A DNA stretch of 64,000 nucleotides, from NCBI RefSeq assembly GCF_000241055.1, contig NZ_CM001398.1:62001-126000 (forward strand). The letters are read 5' to 3'. Origin of the DNA: Oenococcus kitaharae DSM 17330 (GTDB taxonomy: Bacteria > Bacillota > Bacilli > Lactobacillales > Lactobacillaceae). Of this stretch, positions 52,551 through 61,929 are shown one piece after another. The position numbers and the translations under genes are program-made. Numbering within the stretch: position 1 is the first letter of the stretch; each line of letters starts with the position of its first letter. The notes below the pieces were generated by a model, which saw only the letters and a program-made list of their open reading frames with translations, was not told where the DNA came from and made no database searches.

Positions 52551-54175
52551 TAGTATTCAGGCTCCCACTTCAAATCATCGACGGCCTTATTAACGTCTGC
52601 AATCGGCTCTCGGTTTAATCCTTGTTCAACGGCTTTTTTAGCTACAGCAATCGCCAGGGTGCGCGAGAATTCAGCCAGCTTAGCAACTGGTGGCAAGACA
52701 GCGGCACCAACCTTGCTAGTATCAACAATGCCGCCCAAACTATGAGCAGCGGCTGAAATCATTTCCGGCGTTAACAATTTGGCTTGTGCAGCAATCGCGC
52801 CTAGACCCAGTCCTGGATAAATCAAGGCATTATTCGCCTGGCCGATTTGATAGGTTTGACCTTTATAGCTGATATCAGAAACAGGCACGCCGGTCCCGAT
52901 CAAAGCTTGGCCATCGGTCCATTTCAAAATATCCTCGGCTTTGGCTTCGGCTAATTTTGTCGGATTAGAAATGGGGAAAATAATCGGACGAGCTGTATTT
53001 TTAGCCATTTCCTTAACGACTTCTTCTGTGAAGGCACCCGGCTGCGTTGAAGTCCCAACCAAAATCGTCGGGTGAATGACCTTAACAGCAGCAGCTAAAT
53101 CGGTTAAATCAGATGAATTGGCAAAATCTGCCCGTTACGCTGCGAAAGGTTTTTGTTCAGCAGTCAAAGTGTTGTCGTCATCAAAGAGCAAGCCTTGTTT
53201 GTCAACCAAGAAGAAATGCTTTTTGGCTTCCTCGTCGGATAAACCTTCTTGAACCATTTCTTCATGCAGCTGCTTGACAATTCCCATACCGGCAGTTCCG
53301 GCACCAAAACTCATGTAAGTCTGATCCGTCAGCTTTTCGCCGGAAATTTTTAAAGCACCTAAAACGCCGGCTAAGACGACGATACCAGTTCCCTGGATAT
53401 CATCATTGAAAGTGGCGATCTTGTCTTCATATTTATTTAAAATCTCAGCTGCATTGGAACGACCGAAATCTTCCCAGTGCAGGTAGAGATTCGGGAAAAG
53501 TGTTTCAGCCTGATCCACAAAGTGATCAATAAAATCACTATATTTTTGCCCGCGTACACGTTTGAAACGATTGCCCAAATATAAAGGATCGTTTAACAGT
53601 TTTTCATTGTTCGTGCCAGCGTCAATCACAACTGGCAGCACGGTTGCCGGGTCAATGCCGGCAGCAGCTGTATAGACCATCAATTTTCCGACAGCGATAT
53701 CGACACCTTGGACGCCCCAATCGCCGATACCTAAAATACCTTCAGCGTCCGTCACGACCAAAAGCTTGATATCACGGCCGTTAGCAGCGTGCTTTAAGCT
53801 ATCTTGAATATTTTCCGGATGCATGATGTCCAGAAAAGCAGCGCCTTGTGTTTGCACAAAAAGACTGGAATAATTTTCGACTGAATCGGCGATCGTCGGG
53901 TCATAGACGATCGGCATGAATTCAACCACGTGCAGAGAAAATAGTTTATAAAATAGCACATGATTCGTGTTGAAGATTTCCATTAAAAAGAGGCGTTTTT
54001 CTAAATTAGTCTCTTTACTTTGAAATTGTGCGTAAGTCTGGTCAACTTGCTGCTGCAAACTCTGAATTTTGGCTGGCAGCAGTCCGTTCAAACCGAGTTC
54101 TTTACGTTCAGCTTCCGTAAAAGCCGTGCCCTTATTTGTAAAAGGGTCGTTTAAAATGCTTACTGGATCTGTCAT
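52550..54175 (-). pseudogene. mleA: Malolactic enzyme, interrupted by one in-frame stop codon
   Basis: The full frame is 541 codons, the normal length of MleA, but codon 347 is TAA (53135-53137). Before it, [51 protein letters not shown] (malate/NAD site), [34 protein letters not shown] and [18 protein letters not shown] are all intact. After it the same frame goes on [10 protein letters not shown], then [18 protein letters not shown] and [12 protein letters not shown], through a proper C-terminus. O. oeni MleA, as I recall it, has PFAAKRSDFAN here, so AAA (Lys) became TAA. The truncated product lacks the second half of the NAD domain and should be inactive. The gene would convert L-malate to L-lactate and CO2. 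Promoter and ribosome site are preserved. Confidence 0.95.
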
Positions 54176-54199
54176 ATTTCTCTCCTAACAAACCCGATC

Positions 54200-54229
54200 A
54201 GCATAAACTTGTGCATCACGCATAGTCAA
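54200..54229 (-). promoter_or_regulatory. mleA promoter region
   Basis: Minus-strand TTGACT (54224-54229), 18-bp spacer, TATGCT (54200-54205), then AGGAG before the mleA ATG. The 83-bp mleA-mleR gap is AT-rich and would also hold the LysR-type binding site; I could not pick one T-N11-A box with confidence. Confidence 0.55.
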
Positions 54230-54258
54230 AATTTATAAATACGATAAAATTAATTTAT

Positions 54259-55167
54259 ATGAAATTGACAGACCTTGAGTACTTCAATAAGTTAGTGGAT
54301 TTAGCTTCTTTCTCAAAGACGGCCGCTTTTTTCAATGTCAGCCAGCCGACGATTTCCTATGCAGTTCAACGTTTGGAACATGAATTTCAGCAGAATTTAA
54401 TCATCCGCAGCCGTTCTCATGGCAGAGTTCAATTGACAAAGGCTGGCCAATTGCTGCAAATGCACGGTCAAAAAATTATGCAGGATATCCTGGCTGCTCA
54501 TGAAGAAATCGATCGTCTGGCACTGCCGACATTAGAATTCGGCTTACCGCAGATCATTGGTAATTTTTACTTTCCGAAATTAATTAAGCATTTTATTAAC
54601 AGTGCCATGTTTCAAAATATTTCCACCCATGAAGCGGGTTCAGGTCTACTGTTAAAAGCACTGCAAAAACATCAATTGGATATGGCACTGCTGTCATCAA
54701 TAGAAACTATCAGCATGCCCGGCTGGCAGACAGTCGAGATCGATCGGCGGCAATATAAGATCGTGGTTAATCGCCGACATCGGCTAGCCAAACAGAAAAA
54801 AGTCGCTTTTGCAGATTTAAAAGATGAAAATTTTGTTGCTTTAAAAGAAGGATTCGTCCATCCGATTCCTTTTCGTCGATTAGAAGAAAAATATCGCATT
54901 TTCCCGAAAATCATTTACGAATCACCGGATATCAATATTATTAAAAAAATGGTCGCAGAAAACGCTGGAATTGCTTTTCTAGCTGAAATTGCCGTCAGCC
55001 CAGCAGACAAATTAGCGACACTCGAGATCGCTGCAGACAAAACGCCAGAATTTATAATCAGTCTCGTTTACCGCAAAGATTTGCAAATGGAAGAGATTGA
55101 TCATTTTGCTCACGAATTAAAAAAGAAGTTACAAAAACCCGCTGAATTGAGAATAGCGGGTTTTTAA
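54259..55167 (+). CDS. mleR: LysR family regulator of the malolactic genes
   Basis: 302 residues. N-terminal winged HTH (residues 1-60): YFNKLVDLASFSKTAAFFNVSQPTISYAVQRLEHEFQQNLIIR. The rest is the periplasmic-binding-like effector domain (GLPQIIGNFYFP, then KKMVAENAGIAFLAEIAV). Divergent from mleA, as in other malolactic bacteria where MleR responds to malate. Its last codons form part of the terminator hairpin. No defect seen, so the regulator outlives its target enzyme. Confidence 0.92.
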   Translation: MKLTDLEYFNKLVDLASFSKTAAFFNVSQPTISYAVQRLEHEFQQNLIIRSRSHGRVQLTKAGQLLQMHGQKIMQDILAAHEEIDRLALPTLEFGLPQIIGNFYFPKLIKHFINSAMFQNISTHEAGSGLLLKALQKHQLDMALLSSIETISMPGWQTVEIDRRQYKIVVNRRHRLAKQKKVAFADLKDENFVALKEGFVHPIPFRRLEEKYRIFPKIIYESPDINIIKKMVAENAGIAFLAEIAVSPADKLATLEIAADKTPEFIISLVYRKDLQMEEIDHFAHELKKKLQKPAELRIAGF

Positions 55168-55169
55168 TT
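55133..55169 (+). terminator. Terminator overlapping the end of mleR
   Basis: AAACCCGCT / AGCGGGTTT stem followed by TTTTAATTT. The stem includes the last ten codons of mleR and, in reverse, can serve the esterase pseudogene ending at 55169. Confidence 0.85.
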
Positions 55170-56193
55170 TATTTCGTTGCGTTGAATGTTTGCGTCAGCC
55201 ATTGGTCATAAGCAGGAATCCAGCCGTGCCGATAACCATATCCATGATGGATGCCTTGTAGGACTCGGCTTTGGACTGGAACGCCCGCCTGCCTTAGGGC
55301 TCGGATATTGGCCTGGAATTCATCGACAAAGGGATCTTCAGTTCCATAGCAGAAATAGGTCGGCGGCAATTGACCGCGGCGCAATTCATTGACATTGCGA
55401 GAAGCGATACTCAGCTGACCATAAAAGGAATAGATCATACCATCAGCAGCGACGTCAATCGGAATGCGGTCCAGGCTGTCGGGCTGGTATCGTTTATCTA
55501 AAGCCTGGCCCGTGACTGTGCTATCATAATTCAACAGCATTTCACCGGTTAAAATACCACCGGCTGAGAATCCCATGACAGCAATGTTCTTTTTCGGAAA
55601 ACCGTAAACATCGGACTGTGAACTAACATAGCGGACACCGCGGCCAAATCCAAGGCGCCTTCATGCTGTGTATATGGCAGCACACGATAATTCACGACAA
55701 AACTCACATAGCCTCTTTTGGCCAGTTCTTCGGCGACCGGATAGCCTTCATTGACATTGCTGCGAAATTGAAAAGTACCGCCAGCACAAATTAAAACGGC
55801 GCCTTTGATTTTTGTGCCTCTTGCTACTGGAAAACTAATCATGTTCGGCCGGAAATTAGCACCGTCATCATTGCCGCCAGCGGCTTTATAATCCGTCTGT
55901 GTGGGCACATTATTTTTCTGCCAGAGATCAAAAGTCTGATGACGATGCGCATCGGCTTTCAAAGTTGGCGACACGACACCAGCCAATGGTGCTTTAGGCC
56001 TGCCTTGGTCTGTGCTCGATTCGCCTGAATTTCGAGGGTTTGGATTCTGAGCAGCCGAATTTTGATTGCCTGTAGAGCTTTGACTCGCCTGATTTTTTGA
56101 TGCAGGAGTCCAAAATGGCCGTAAAAGAAAATAACCAATAGCCGCAATCACGACGAGAGCGGATAATGCGATAATCCATCGATTTTTTTTCAA
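55169..56193 (-). pseudogene. Secreted alpha/beta hydrolase (acetylesterase-like), frameshifted
   Basis: Two overlapping frames together give one hydrolase. The upstream frame (to 55549) has a signal anchor (KNRWIIALSALVVIAAIGYFLL), a Ser/Asn/Gln-rich linker and the fold start VLICAGGTFQF. The downstream frame has GFSAGGILTGEML (nucleophile elbow), GTEDPFVDEF (acid) and IHHGYGYRHG (His). Switching frame near 55640 restores the expected A-A-V-R-Y-V-S-S-Q-S-D-V-Y-G-F-P-K-K-N-I-A-V. The lesion is either loss of one base or gain of GT in GGTGTCC. A TTG start at 56193 with AGAGGTG upstream is likely. Paralogous to the next gene upstream. Confidence 0.85.
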
Positions 56194-56198
56194 AAAAA

Positions 56199-57269
56199 TC
56201 ACCTCTTTTGATTGGGAGCCAGCTGCCGTTCCCAAAAAGCCAAAGCTGAATTCTGCCAGCCCTCGGCACTAGTCCCGATTCCTAAAGCAAAACCATGTTC
56301 CAATCGCGGAAAATGATGAAATTCAGCTATCACACCGGCCTTTTTCAGATTATTGATGCGTTGGCGCATGATCGCCGGTGGGACAATCGCATCATCATCG
56401 CCCACTACGGCATAAGTTGGCGGATCAGTCCGACGAAATTCACTGCGCGACGTATATTGCATGATTACAGCTGCCGGCCGGCTTTTGAAATCAGCACCAA
56501 AGGTATCCGGCCCATAACTGGCAATATCTGCAGCCATTCTAGCGCCAGCTGAAGCGCCCCAGACTGAATAATTTCTTAGGGAGACTTGCAGCTGTTTCTC
56601 ATTGCAGGAAATAAAAGCCAGTCCGGCAGCAAAATCTTCCGCAGCTTTTTGCTCGCTGCCAAGACGATATTGGACGCTAAAAGCACTAGCATTGTAGCCC
56701 TTTTCACTCAATGCTAGTGCTAGAGGCATACTTTCATGAATCGCACCGACATATTCAAAACCACCGCCGGGGCTAATAACAGCTGTAGGCGCGTTTTTCC
56801 GGCCACGAAAGAAAAATAAACCGCTATTGCGTTTTTCGGGATCTTTTCTCATTTCGGCTTCCGAATAGATCGGATAAAAGACCTTTTCCTGCCGCTGACG
56901 TGCCTGAATCAAATCATTCACGACACGCACGGTCGAGGCTGTGTCGATATGGCTGTGATAAGGCAGCAGTGGCTGAATATCATCCAAACGCATGTCACGA
57001 TCCGGCAGCTGCTGATTAATTGGGAAAATGAATTCTGCAAAATCTTTAAAAGCCGGCAGGCCGATCACATCACGCACGGCCGTCTGTCCAGTAACCAATT
57101 GACCCTTTTTTAAAGAACTGACAGGTAATTTCAAACGTCTTTGACTAGATGCTGCCTGGTCAGCTGGTGCTTGCTGATTAGATCGTAAATTGATTGTGAT
57201 AACCATCGCTGTCAGACCAAGAATGGCAATGACAATAAAGGCATATATTGCGTGTTGATACTTTCGCAT
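56199..57269 (-). CDS. Membrane-anchored alpha/beta hydrolase (acetylesterase-like)
   Basis: 356 residues. N-terminal anchor HAIYAFIVIAILGLTAMVITI, a Gln/Ala/Ser-rich stalk, then VISPGGGFEYVGAIHES (oxyanion), GASAGARMAADIASYG (Ser nucleophile), VVGDDDAIVPPAIM (Asp) and RLEHGFALGIG (His). This is the layout of the Aes/BD-FAE-like esterases that deacetylate polysaccharides or peptidoglycan. ATG 57269 follows AGGAG. It stops 5 bp before its frameshifted paralogue, an expressed pair in which one member has died. Confidence 0.88.
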   Translation of the reverse strand: MRKYQHAIYAFIVIAILGLTAMVITINLRSNQQAPADQAASSQRRLKLPVSSLKKGQLVTGQTAVRDVIGLPAFKDFAEFIFPINQQLPDRDMRLDDIQPLLPYHSHIDTASTVRVVNDLIQARQRQEKVFYPIYSEAEMRKDPEKRNSGLFFFRGRKNAPTAVISPGGGFEYVGAIHESMPLALALSEKGYNASAFSVQYRLGSEQKAAEDFAAGLAFISCNEKQLQVSLRNYSVWGASAGARMAADIASYGPDTFGADFKSRPAAVIMQYTSRSEFRRTDPPTYAVVGDDDAIVPPAIMRQRINNLKKAGVIAEFHHFPRLEHGFALGIGTSAEGWQNSALAFWERQLAPNQKR

Positions 57270-57397
57270 GCGGGATCTCCTAAGGTCTTTGAATTGGAAA
57301 GGCTGTTTGGTGGCGAATCGCAAACAAATCTAATCTGGGTCATAATAGATGGTGTGTATTAAACGAACTTTAAGCGAGCACAATCGATCGAGAAAAA

Positions 57398-57763
57398 ATG
57401 AGCTTATCTAAAAAAATCAAAGATCTTTTGCACAATCAGCCACCCAAGACTGAAAATCAAGACGATCCGGCAGCAGCAATCTCAGGCGACGGCCTAGTCC
57501 GTTTTCACTTACTTTTTTCTGGCCGTGTTCAACAAGTAGGCTTTCGCTACGAAGCCCAGCAGCTGGCGATCACCCTGAAGCTGACCGGCTGGGTGAAAAA
57601 TTTATTTAACGGCCAAGTCGAAATGGAAATTCAAGGCCAGCCTGAAAAAATTGAGTCATTGATCAATCAGTTGTCGACCGTTGGCTGGATCAGAATTGAT
57701 AGGGTGGAACGCCAGCAATTACCCGTCGACAGGCAGGAAAAACAGTTTATCGTCACAGGCTAG
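57398..57763 (+). CDS. acyP: Acylphosphatase with N-terminal extension
   Basis: 121 residues; the 90-residue acylphosphatase domain begins near residue 32. [19 protein letters not shown] has the catalytic Arg, and [19 protein letters not shown] the catalytic Asn and G-x-V-E-x-x-x-x-G. It hydrolyses acyl phosphates such as carbamoyl or acetyl phosphate. The N-terminal 30 residues ([19 protein letters not shown]) are polar and unusual for the family. Convergent with msrA, overlapping it by 4 bp. Confidence 0.92.
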   Translation: MSLSKKIKDLLHNQPPKTENQDDPAAAISGDGLVRFHLLFSGRVQQVGFRYEAQQLAITLKLTGWVKNLFNGQVEMEIQGQPEKIESLINQLSTVGWIRIDRVERQQLPVDRQEKQFIVTG

Positions 57764-58605
57764 CTATTAGCCCTTCGGCTCAGACGCCGGAAAAACAAGT
57801 GTATCTTGGCACGCAGATGCTGGTAGGCCTGGTATGTGTGTCGCGAACGTTCTAGTTGTTTGTAACGGCGCGGATTTTTTTTATAAAACTGCTGATGGAA
57901 ATTTTCTGCAGGCCAAAAAGTGCCAGCCGGTTCAATCGCCGTGACAATCGGTTGATCATAAAGACCAGATTTGGCCAAAGCTGTTTTAGAAGCCTGCGCG
58001 ATCTGTCTTTGTTTGGCATCGCGAACAAAAATGACTGGTCGGTAATTGTCCCCACGGTCAGCAAACTGCCGCAAAGCATCCGTCGGATCCGTCAGCTGCC
58101 AATAAAGCGCCACGAGATCTTCATAATGAACAATCCGTGTGTCAAAAATGATTTCCACAGCTTCAACGTGCCCAGTTCCGCCTTGCAAGACTTCTTCATA
58201 ACTGGGATTTTGCGTGTGTCCACCTGTATATCCTGACAAAACCAACAGAATACCCGGCTTATTTTCAAAGGGCTCGACCATACACCAGAAACAGCCGCCG
58301 GCAAAAATGGCCCGGTCGACATAGTCCGGGTCTTTTTCATAATGCCTGGACAAATCAAATTTCGCTTCACTACTGGCATTGTTCGTAAGTTTTAAATAAA
58401 AATCGGACAGGTCAGCCGTTAAATTATTGCGGGCCGCCAAGGGACGAAGCTGATATTCTAGATCAGACAAAGCTCCCTTTAAAGGACGGCCAGTTTCAGC
58501 TGCCTTTTTAGCTGTCAAAAGCTGTTTGCGCTCCCAGTCACGTGTGGCTGGATTTAAAATCAAGTTATAAATGTCATTCAGGATGTCTTCAGGATCGTTT
58601 ATCAT
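57760..58605 (-). CDS. msrA: MsrA with an additional N-terminal helical domain
   Basis: 281 residues. Residues 1-95 ([23 protein letters not shown] and [18 protein letters not shown]) form a helical domain absent from standard MsrA. The rest is Msr[18 protein letters not shown] (catalytic Cys), [40 protein letters not shown]. The basic C-terminal tail ([16 protein letters not shown]) is also extra. ATG 58605 is chosen over 58653 because AAGGCGGTG precedes it and the 58653 ATG directly abuts a TATAAT. Divergent from murQ. Probably reduces Met-S-oxide in proteins; the role of the N-terminal domain is unknown. Confidence 0.87.
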   Translation of the reverse strand: MINDPEDILNDIYNLILNPATRDWERKQLLTAKKAAETGRPLKGALSDLEYQLRPLAARNNLTADLSDFYLKLTNNASSEAKFDLSRHYEKDPDYVDRAIFAGGCFWCMVEPFENKPGILLVLSGYTGGHTQNPSYEEVLQGGTGHVEAVEIIFDTRIVHYEDLVALYWQLTDPTDALRQFADRGDNYRPVIFVRDAKQRQIAQASKTALAKSGLYDQPIVTAIEPAGTFWPAENFHQQFYKKNPRRYKQLERSRHTYQAYQHLRAKIHLFFRRLSRRANS

Positions 58606-58710
58606 CTGGAGCACCGCCTTTTCGCTGAGGATGAAATCAGCTTCTGTCTTCATTATAAGGCGACGGCTGCCGACACGATTATCATAGAGATTATGGAGAA
58701 GCAGGAAAAC

Positions 58711-59628
58711 ATGGAAATCACAAAACTCATCACAGAATCTAGGAATCCCAACAGTATGCACATCGACCGTATGCCGACAATTGATCTGGTTAAGACCATC
58801 AACGCTGAAGATGCTAAAATCGCCAAAGCCGTAGCTAAACAATCCCAGCAGCTTGCCCAAGCCATTGATGCAGCCAGCAGTCGTTTTAATCAAGGCGGCA
58901 GGCTGATTTATTGTGGGGCCGGCACTTCTGGGCGTCTAGGTGTCTTAGATGCCGTTGAACTACTGCCGACTTATGGCCTGGATCCTAAACGCGCAATCGC
59001 TTTGATGGCTGGTGGACAATCAGCTATGTACCGCGCCGTCGAAGGTGCTGAGGACTCAGCCGATCTGGCTGACAAAGATCTGGCCGCCTTGCAGTTGTCT
59101 GAAAAAGATACTATCATTTCTCTAGCAGCCAGCGGTCGGACGCCTTATGCGATCGCAGCCGTTCGTTTTGCCAAACAAGCAGGCGCTTTAACGGTCGCCG
59201 TGACCTGTGTAGCAGACAGTCAACTCAGCCAATATGCCGATATCACGATCGCGGCCGTAACTGGGCCAGAAGTTGTCACAGGATCGACGCGCATGAAGGC
59301 CGGAACAGCTGAAAAAATGATTCTGAATACGTTATCGACGGGCATCATGATCAAAGCTGGCAAAGTCTATGAAAATCTCATGATTGATTTATTGGCAACA
59401 AACGCTAAATTGGTCGAGCGCGCAATCAATATCATCCACATCACCAGCGGCTGTGACTTAACAACAGCCCAAAACATTTTCCAACAGGCCAAACATCAAC
59501 TGCCGCAAGCTATCATCATGGCCCAAACAAAATCCGGTTATCAGACTGCCGACAAATTGCTGCAGGCTCACGCTGGCAATGTTACGGCGGCTATCGCAGA
59601 TTGGCAGGCTGAAAATGATGCAGAATAG
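58711..59628 (+). CDS. murQ: N-acetylmuramic acid 6-phosphate etherase
   Basis: 305 residues, SIS-fold etherase. [20 protein letters not shown], the sugar loop [32 protein letters not shown] and the [11 protein letters not shown] segment are MurQ hallmarks; [17 protein letters not shown] is the conserved C-terminal motif. It cleaves the lactyl ether of MurNAc-6-P to give GlcNAc-6-P and D-lactate in wall-sugar recycling. ATG 58711 after CAGGAA is preferred to 58693. Coupled to the next gene by overlap. Confidence 0.94.
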   Translation: MEITKLITESRNPNSMHIDRMPTIDLVKTINAEDAKIAKAVAKQSQQLAQAIDAASSRFNQGGRLIYCGAGTSGRLGVLDAVELLPTYGLDPKRAIALMAGGQSAMYRAVEGAEDSADLADKDLAALQLSEKDTIISLAASGRTPYAIAAVRFAKQAGALTVAVTCVADSQLSQYADITIAAVTGPEVVTGSTRMKAGTAEKMILNTLSTGIMIKAGKVYENLMIDLLATNAKLVERAINIIHITSGCDLTTAQNIFQQAKHQLPQAIIMAQTKSGYQTADKLLQAHAGNVTAAIADWQAENDAE

Positions 59629-60637
59629 TCAGGCGATCGCCGACTTAATGCGTGGCGCGATTGCCGATCAAGCTGTGTATGGTGTTTCTTATGCCTTGAT
59701 TGGCAATGACGAAAACGAATCCCATTTTCTGGGCTTTCAAGGAGAAAATGCTGATGCTATCCCGATCGAAGCCGGCATGCGTTATGACTTGGCTTCTTTG
59801 ACAAAAGTTGTCGGCACAAGCAGCCGGATTTTGCAGCTGCTGACTGCTGGCAAACTGCGTTTACAAGACCCAATCGGCCGTTTTATCAGCGGCTTGGACA
59901 AACCTGAAATCACAATCAGACAGTTATTACAGCATCGTAGCGGTTTGCGAGCCGACATTGCTCATGTCTGGGATTTTGACCGCAGCAGCTTAATTAAAGC
60001 CGTCAAACAAATGCCGCAACTGTGCCCAACTGATACAAAAACTATTTACTCGGATCTGAACTTTATGCTGCTCGGCTGGCTAATTGCTAAAATTGATGGC
60101 GATCTTTCAAAAAGCCTTCAGGAACATATCTTTAAGCCTTTAAATATGACAGATACAGGCTATAATCCCGACCAACACAATCTGGCAAATATCGTTCCGA
60201 CTGAATACCAAGCCCAGCGCGGCGGTATCATTCGCGGTGTTGTTCATGATGGAAAAGCTCGTTTATTAGATGGCGTCAGCGGACATGCCGGCCTGTTTTC
60301 GACAATTAAAGATCTAACACATTTTTCGCAAATGTATCTTCATGACGGCCAATACCAGGGTCAGCAAATCTTACCATCAAGTGCTTTTCAGCTTTTGTCT
60401 GATAACGTGGCAGGCGGCCGGACGCTTGGCTGGCGCTGCTGGTCGCAACCAGCTGGATTAAAATTGTGGCACACAGGATTCACCGGGACTTCGATTGCGT
60501 TAGATTTAGTTAATCAAAAAGCCTTTATCTGTTTGACCAACCGCGTTTACCCAACCCGAGAAAACAAGCGCTGGCTCAGCTGGCGTTTAATGGCGATTCA
60601 TGCTTTTTACGGCCAATCCGCGATGCAAATGCAATGA
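59618..60637 (+). CDS. Serine beta-lactamase family hydrolase, AmiE/YbbE-like
   Basis: 339 residues, class C beta-lactamase/esterase fold. S-x-x-K is DLASLTKVVG near residue 59, Y-x-N-like YSDLNFM near residue 144, and H-T-G in LWHTGFTGTS near residue 285. In B. subtilis a protein of this family (AmiE/YbbE) removes the peptide from MurNAc and sits with murQ, murP and nagZ. Overlap with murQ here supports the same job. No signal peptide is visible, so it may act in the cytoplasm, unlike the Bacillus enzyme; this part is inference. Confidence 0.82.
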   Translation: MQNSQAIADLMRGAIADQAVYGVSYALIGNDENESHFLGFQGENADAIPIEAGMRYDLASLTKVVGTSSRILQLLTAGKLRLQDPIGRFISGLDKPEITIRQLLQHRSGLRADIAHVWDFDRSSLIKAVKQMPQLCPTDTKTIYSDLNFMLLGWLIAKIDGDLSKSLQEHIFKPLNMTDTGYNPDQHNLANIVPTEYQAQRGGIIRGVVHDGKARLLDGVSGHAGLFSTIKDLTHFSQMYLHDGQYQGQQILPSSAFQLLSDNVAGGRTLGWRCWSQPAGLKLWHTGFTGTSIALDLVNQKAFICLTNRVYPTRENKRWLSWRLMAIHAFYGQSAMQMQ

Positions 60638-60638
60638 C

Positions 60639-60667
60639 AAAAAAACGAGCCTTTCGACTCGTTTTTC
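60639..60667. terminator. Bidirectional terminator
   Basis: AAAACGAG / CTCGTTTT stem around CCTTTCGA, with A and T runs on both sides; between the murQ operon and the mannose PTS operon, which converge here. Confidence 0.85.
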
Positions 60668-60675
60668 ATTTATTC

Positions 60676-61092
60676 TTATTCATCTTCGTCATCATCGACA
60701 TTTGCAAGCTGTGCTTTGACATCGACAATCCCATCTTTGCCCATGCTCAGCAGCTGGTCAAAATGCAGTGCGCCGCCCAGCAATTGCTGATTGGCAAATT
60801 CGATGACCATCGGCAGATTCATACCCGTAACCACATTCAGTTGAGGATAGACAGCCAGCAATTTACTTGTGACATTAGCCGGCGTGCCGCCCAACAAATC
60901 CAGTGCAACGACAATATCAGAACCAGCCGCGTCTTCTTTGATGACAGTTTCAATCTGCGCCTGCAGTGTATCCGGACTCATACCCGGCTGCAAACTCAGC
61001 GCCGTGACACCTGCCACTTTGCCGACAATCATTTCTGCACTTTGCAGCAAGGCCTGAGACAAAGGACCGTGACTGACTAAAATTAACTTCAT
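60676..61092 (-). CDS. PTS mannose-family EIIA component
   Basis: 138 residues. KLILVSHGPLSQALLQSAEMI carries the phosphorylated His near residue 8; LDLLGGTPANVTSKLL is the second conserved segment. It accepts phosphate from HPr and passes it to EIIB. The acidic end (NVDDDEDE) is unusual but short. Last gene of the B-C-D-A operon. Confidence 0.95.
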   Translation of the reverse strand: MKLILVSHGPLSQALLQSAEMIVGKVAGVTALSLQPGMSPDTLQAQIETVIKEDAAGSDIVVALDLLGGTPANVTSKLLAVYPQLNVVTGMNLPMVIEFANQQLLGGALHFDQLLSMGKDGIVDVKAQLANVDDDEDE

Positions 61093-61110
61093 TGAACCTC
61101 CTTGTTTACA

Positions 61111-61929
61111 TTAAGCAGCTTTGCCCAAAAGACCCAATGCCGAGCAGACAACGGCCACAATAATCACAATAAAAATCGCACGCGTTGACGTCATGCGTTT
61201 GCGGCCCAACATCCAGTATATAAGCCAAACAGCCAAACCAGGAATCAGTTTTGGCATAATCATATCCAAATGATCCTGCAGATTGATGGTCATCTTTCCG
61301 ATATGAGCAACAAAGGGAATATTAACATTAATCAGGCTGGCGACCAAAGCACCTACAACATAGACACCCAGCAAAGTGGCCGCATTAGTCAAAGCATTCA
61401 TCTGCCCTTGCAGCTTGGTCACAAGGGTAATACCACCTTTATAAGCGAAAGCCAGCTGACGCCAGCGGAAATACATAATTGCTAAATTCACAGCCAGCCA
61501 GATAAACAGGCCTGACGCGTTACCTTGGACAGCCATATTCGCAGCGATGGCACCAATGATCGCCGGAATCAAAGAAGCAAAAATCGTATCGCCAATTGCA
61601 GCCGTCGGACCCATGAGTCCGTTTTTCAAACCAGCGACAGTGGCTAGAGAATTAACACCCTCTTTTTCTTCCAAGGCCAGATCAACACCTTGAATCATCG
61701 TATTCAGATAAGGATTCGTATTGAAAAACTGATCCTGCACGCGCATGGCTTGTTTTAACTCCGGCGTATGATCACCATATAATTTACGCAGCTGCGGCAG
61801 CATGATAAACAAATAACCGGAACCCTGCATCTTTTCATAGTTCCAGCCTAACTGGTTCATGAAAAGATTTCGCCGGTTCATCTGCCGGAAGTCTTTTTTG
61901 GTTAACTTGTAATTAGTCTTCGTCGCCAT
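61111..61929 (-). CDS. PTS mannose-family EIID component
   Basis: 272 residues. KKDFRQMNRRNLFMNQLGWNYEKMQGSGYLF at the start and GLMGPTAAIGDTIFASLIPAI are EIID signatures, followed by helices near the C-terminus. With EIIC it forms the sugar channel. ATG 61929 follows GGTGAG and overlaps the end of EIIC by 17 bp. Confidence 0.95.
   Translation of the reverse strand: MATKTNYKLTKKDFRQMNRRNLFMNQLGWNYEKMQGSGYLFIMLPQLRKLYGDHTPELKQAMRVQDQFFNTNPYLNTMIQGVDLALEEKEGVNSLATVAGLKNGLMGPTAAIGDTIFASLIPAIIGAIAANMAVQGNASGLFIWLAVNLAIMYFRWRQLAFAYKGGITLVTKLQGQMNALTNAATLLGVYVVGALVASLINVNIPFVAHIGKMTINLQDHLDMIMPKLIPGLAVWLIYWMLGRKRMTSTRAIFIVIIVAVVCSALGLLGKAA

Noticed and set aside
52550-53062. Separate 170-residue malic-enzyme-like gene
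   Set aside because: It is the in-frame continuation of mleA after the TAA; its ATG is an internal Met with no ribosome site.
58654-58893. Longer N-terminus for the second MsrA
   Set aside because: It is antisense to murQ and Cys/Phe-rich; AAGGCGGTG before ATG 58605 gives a better start.
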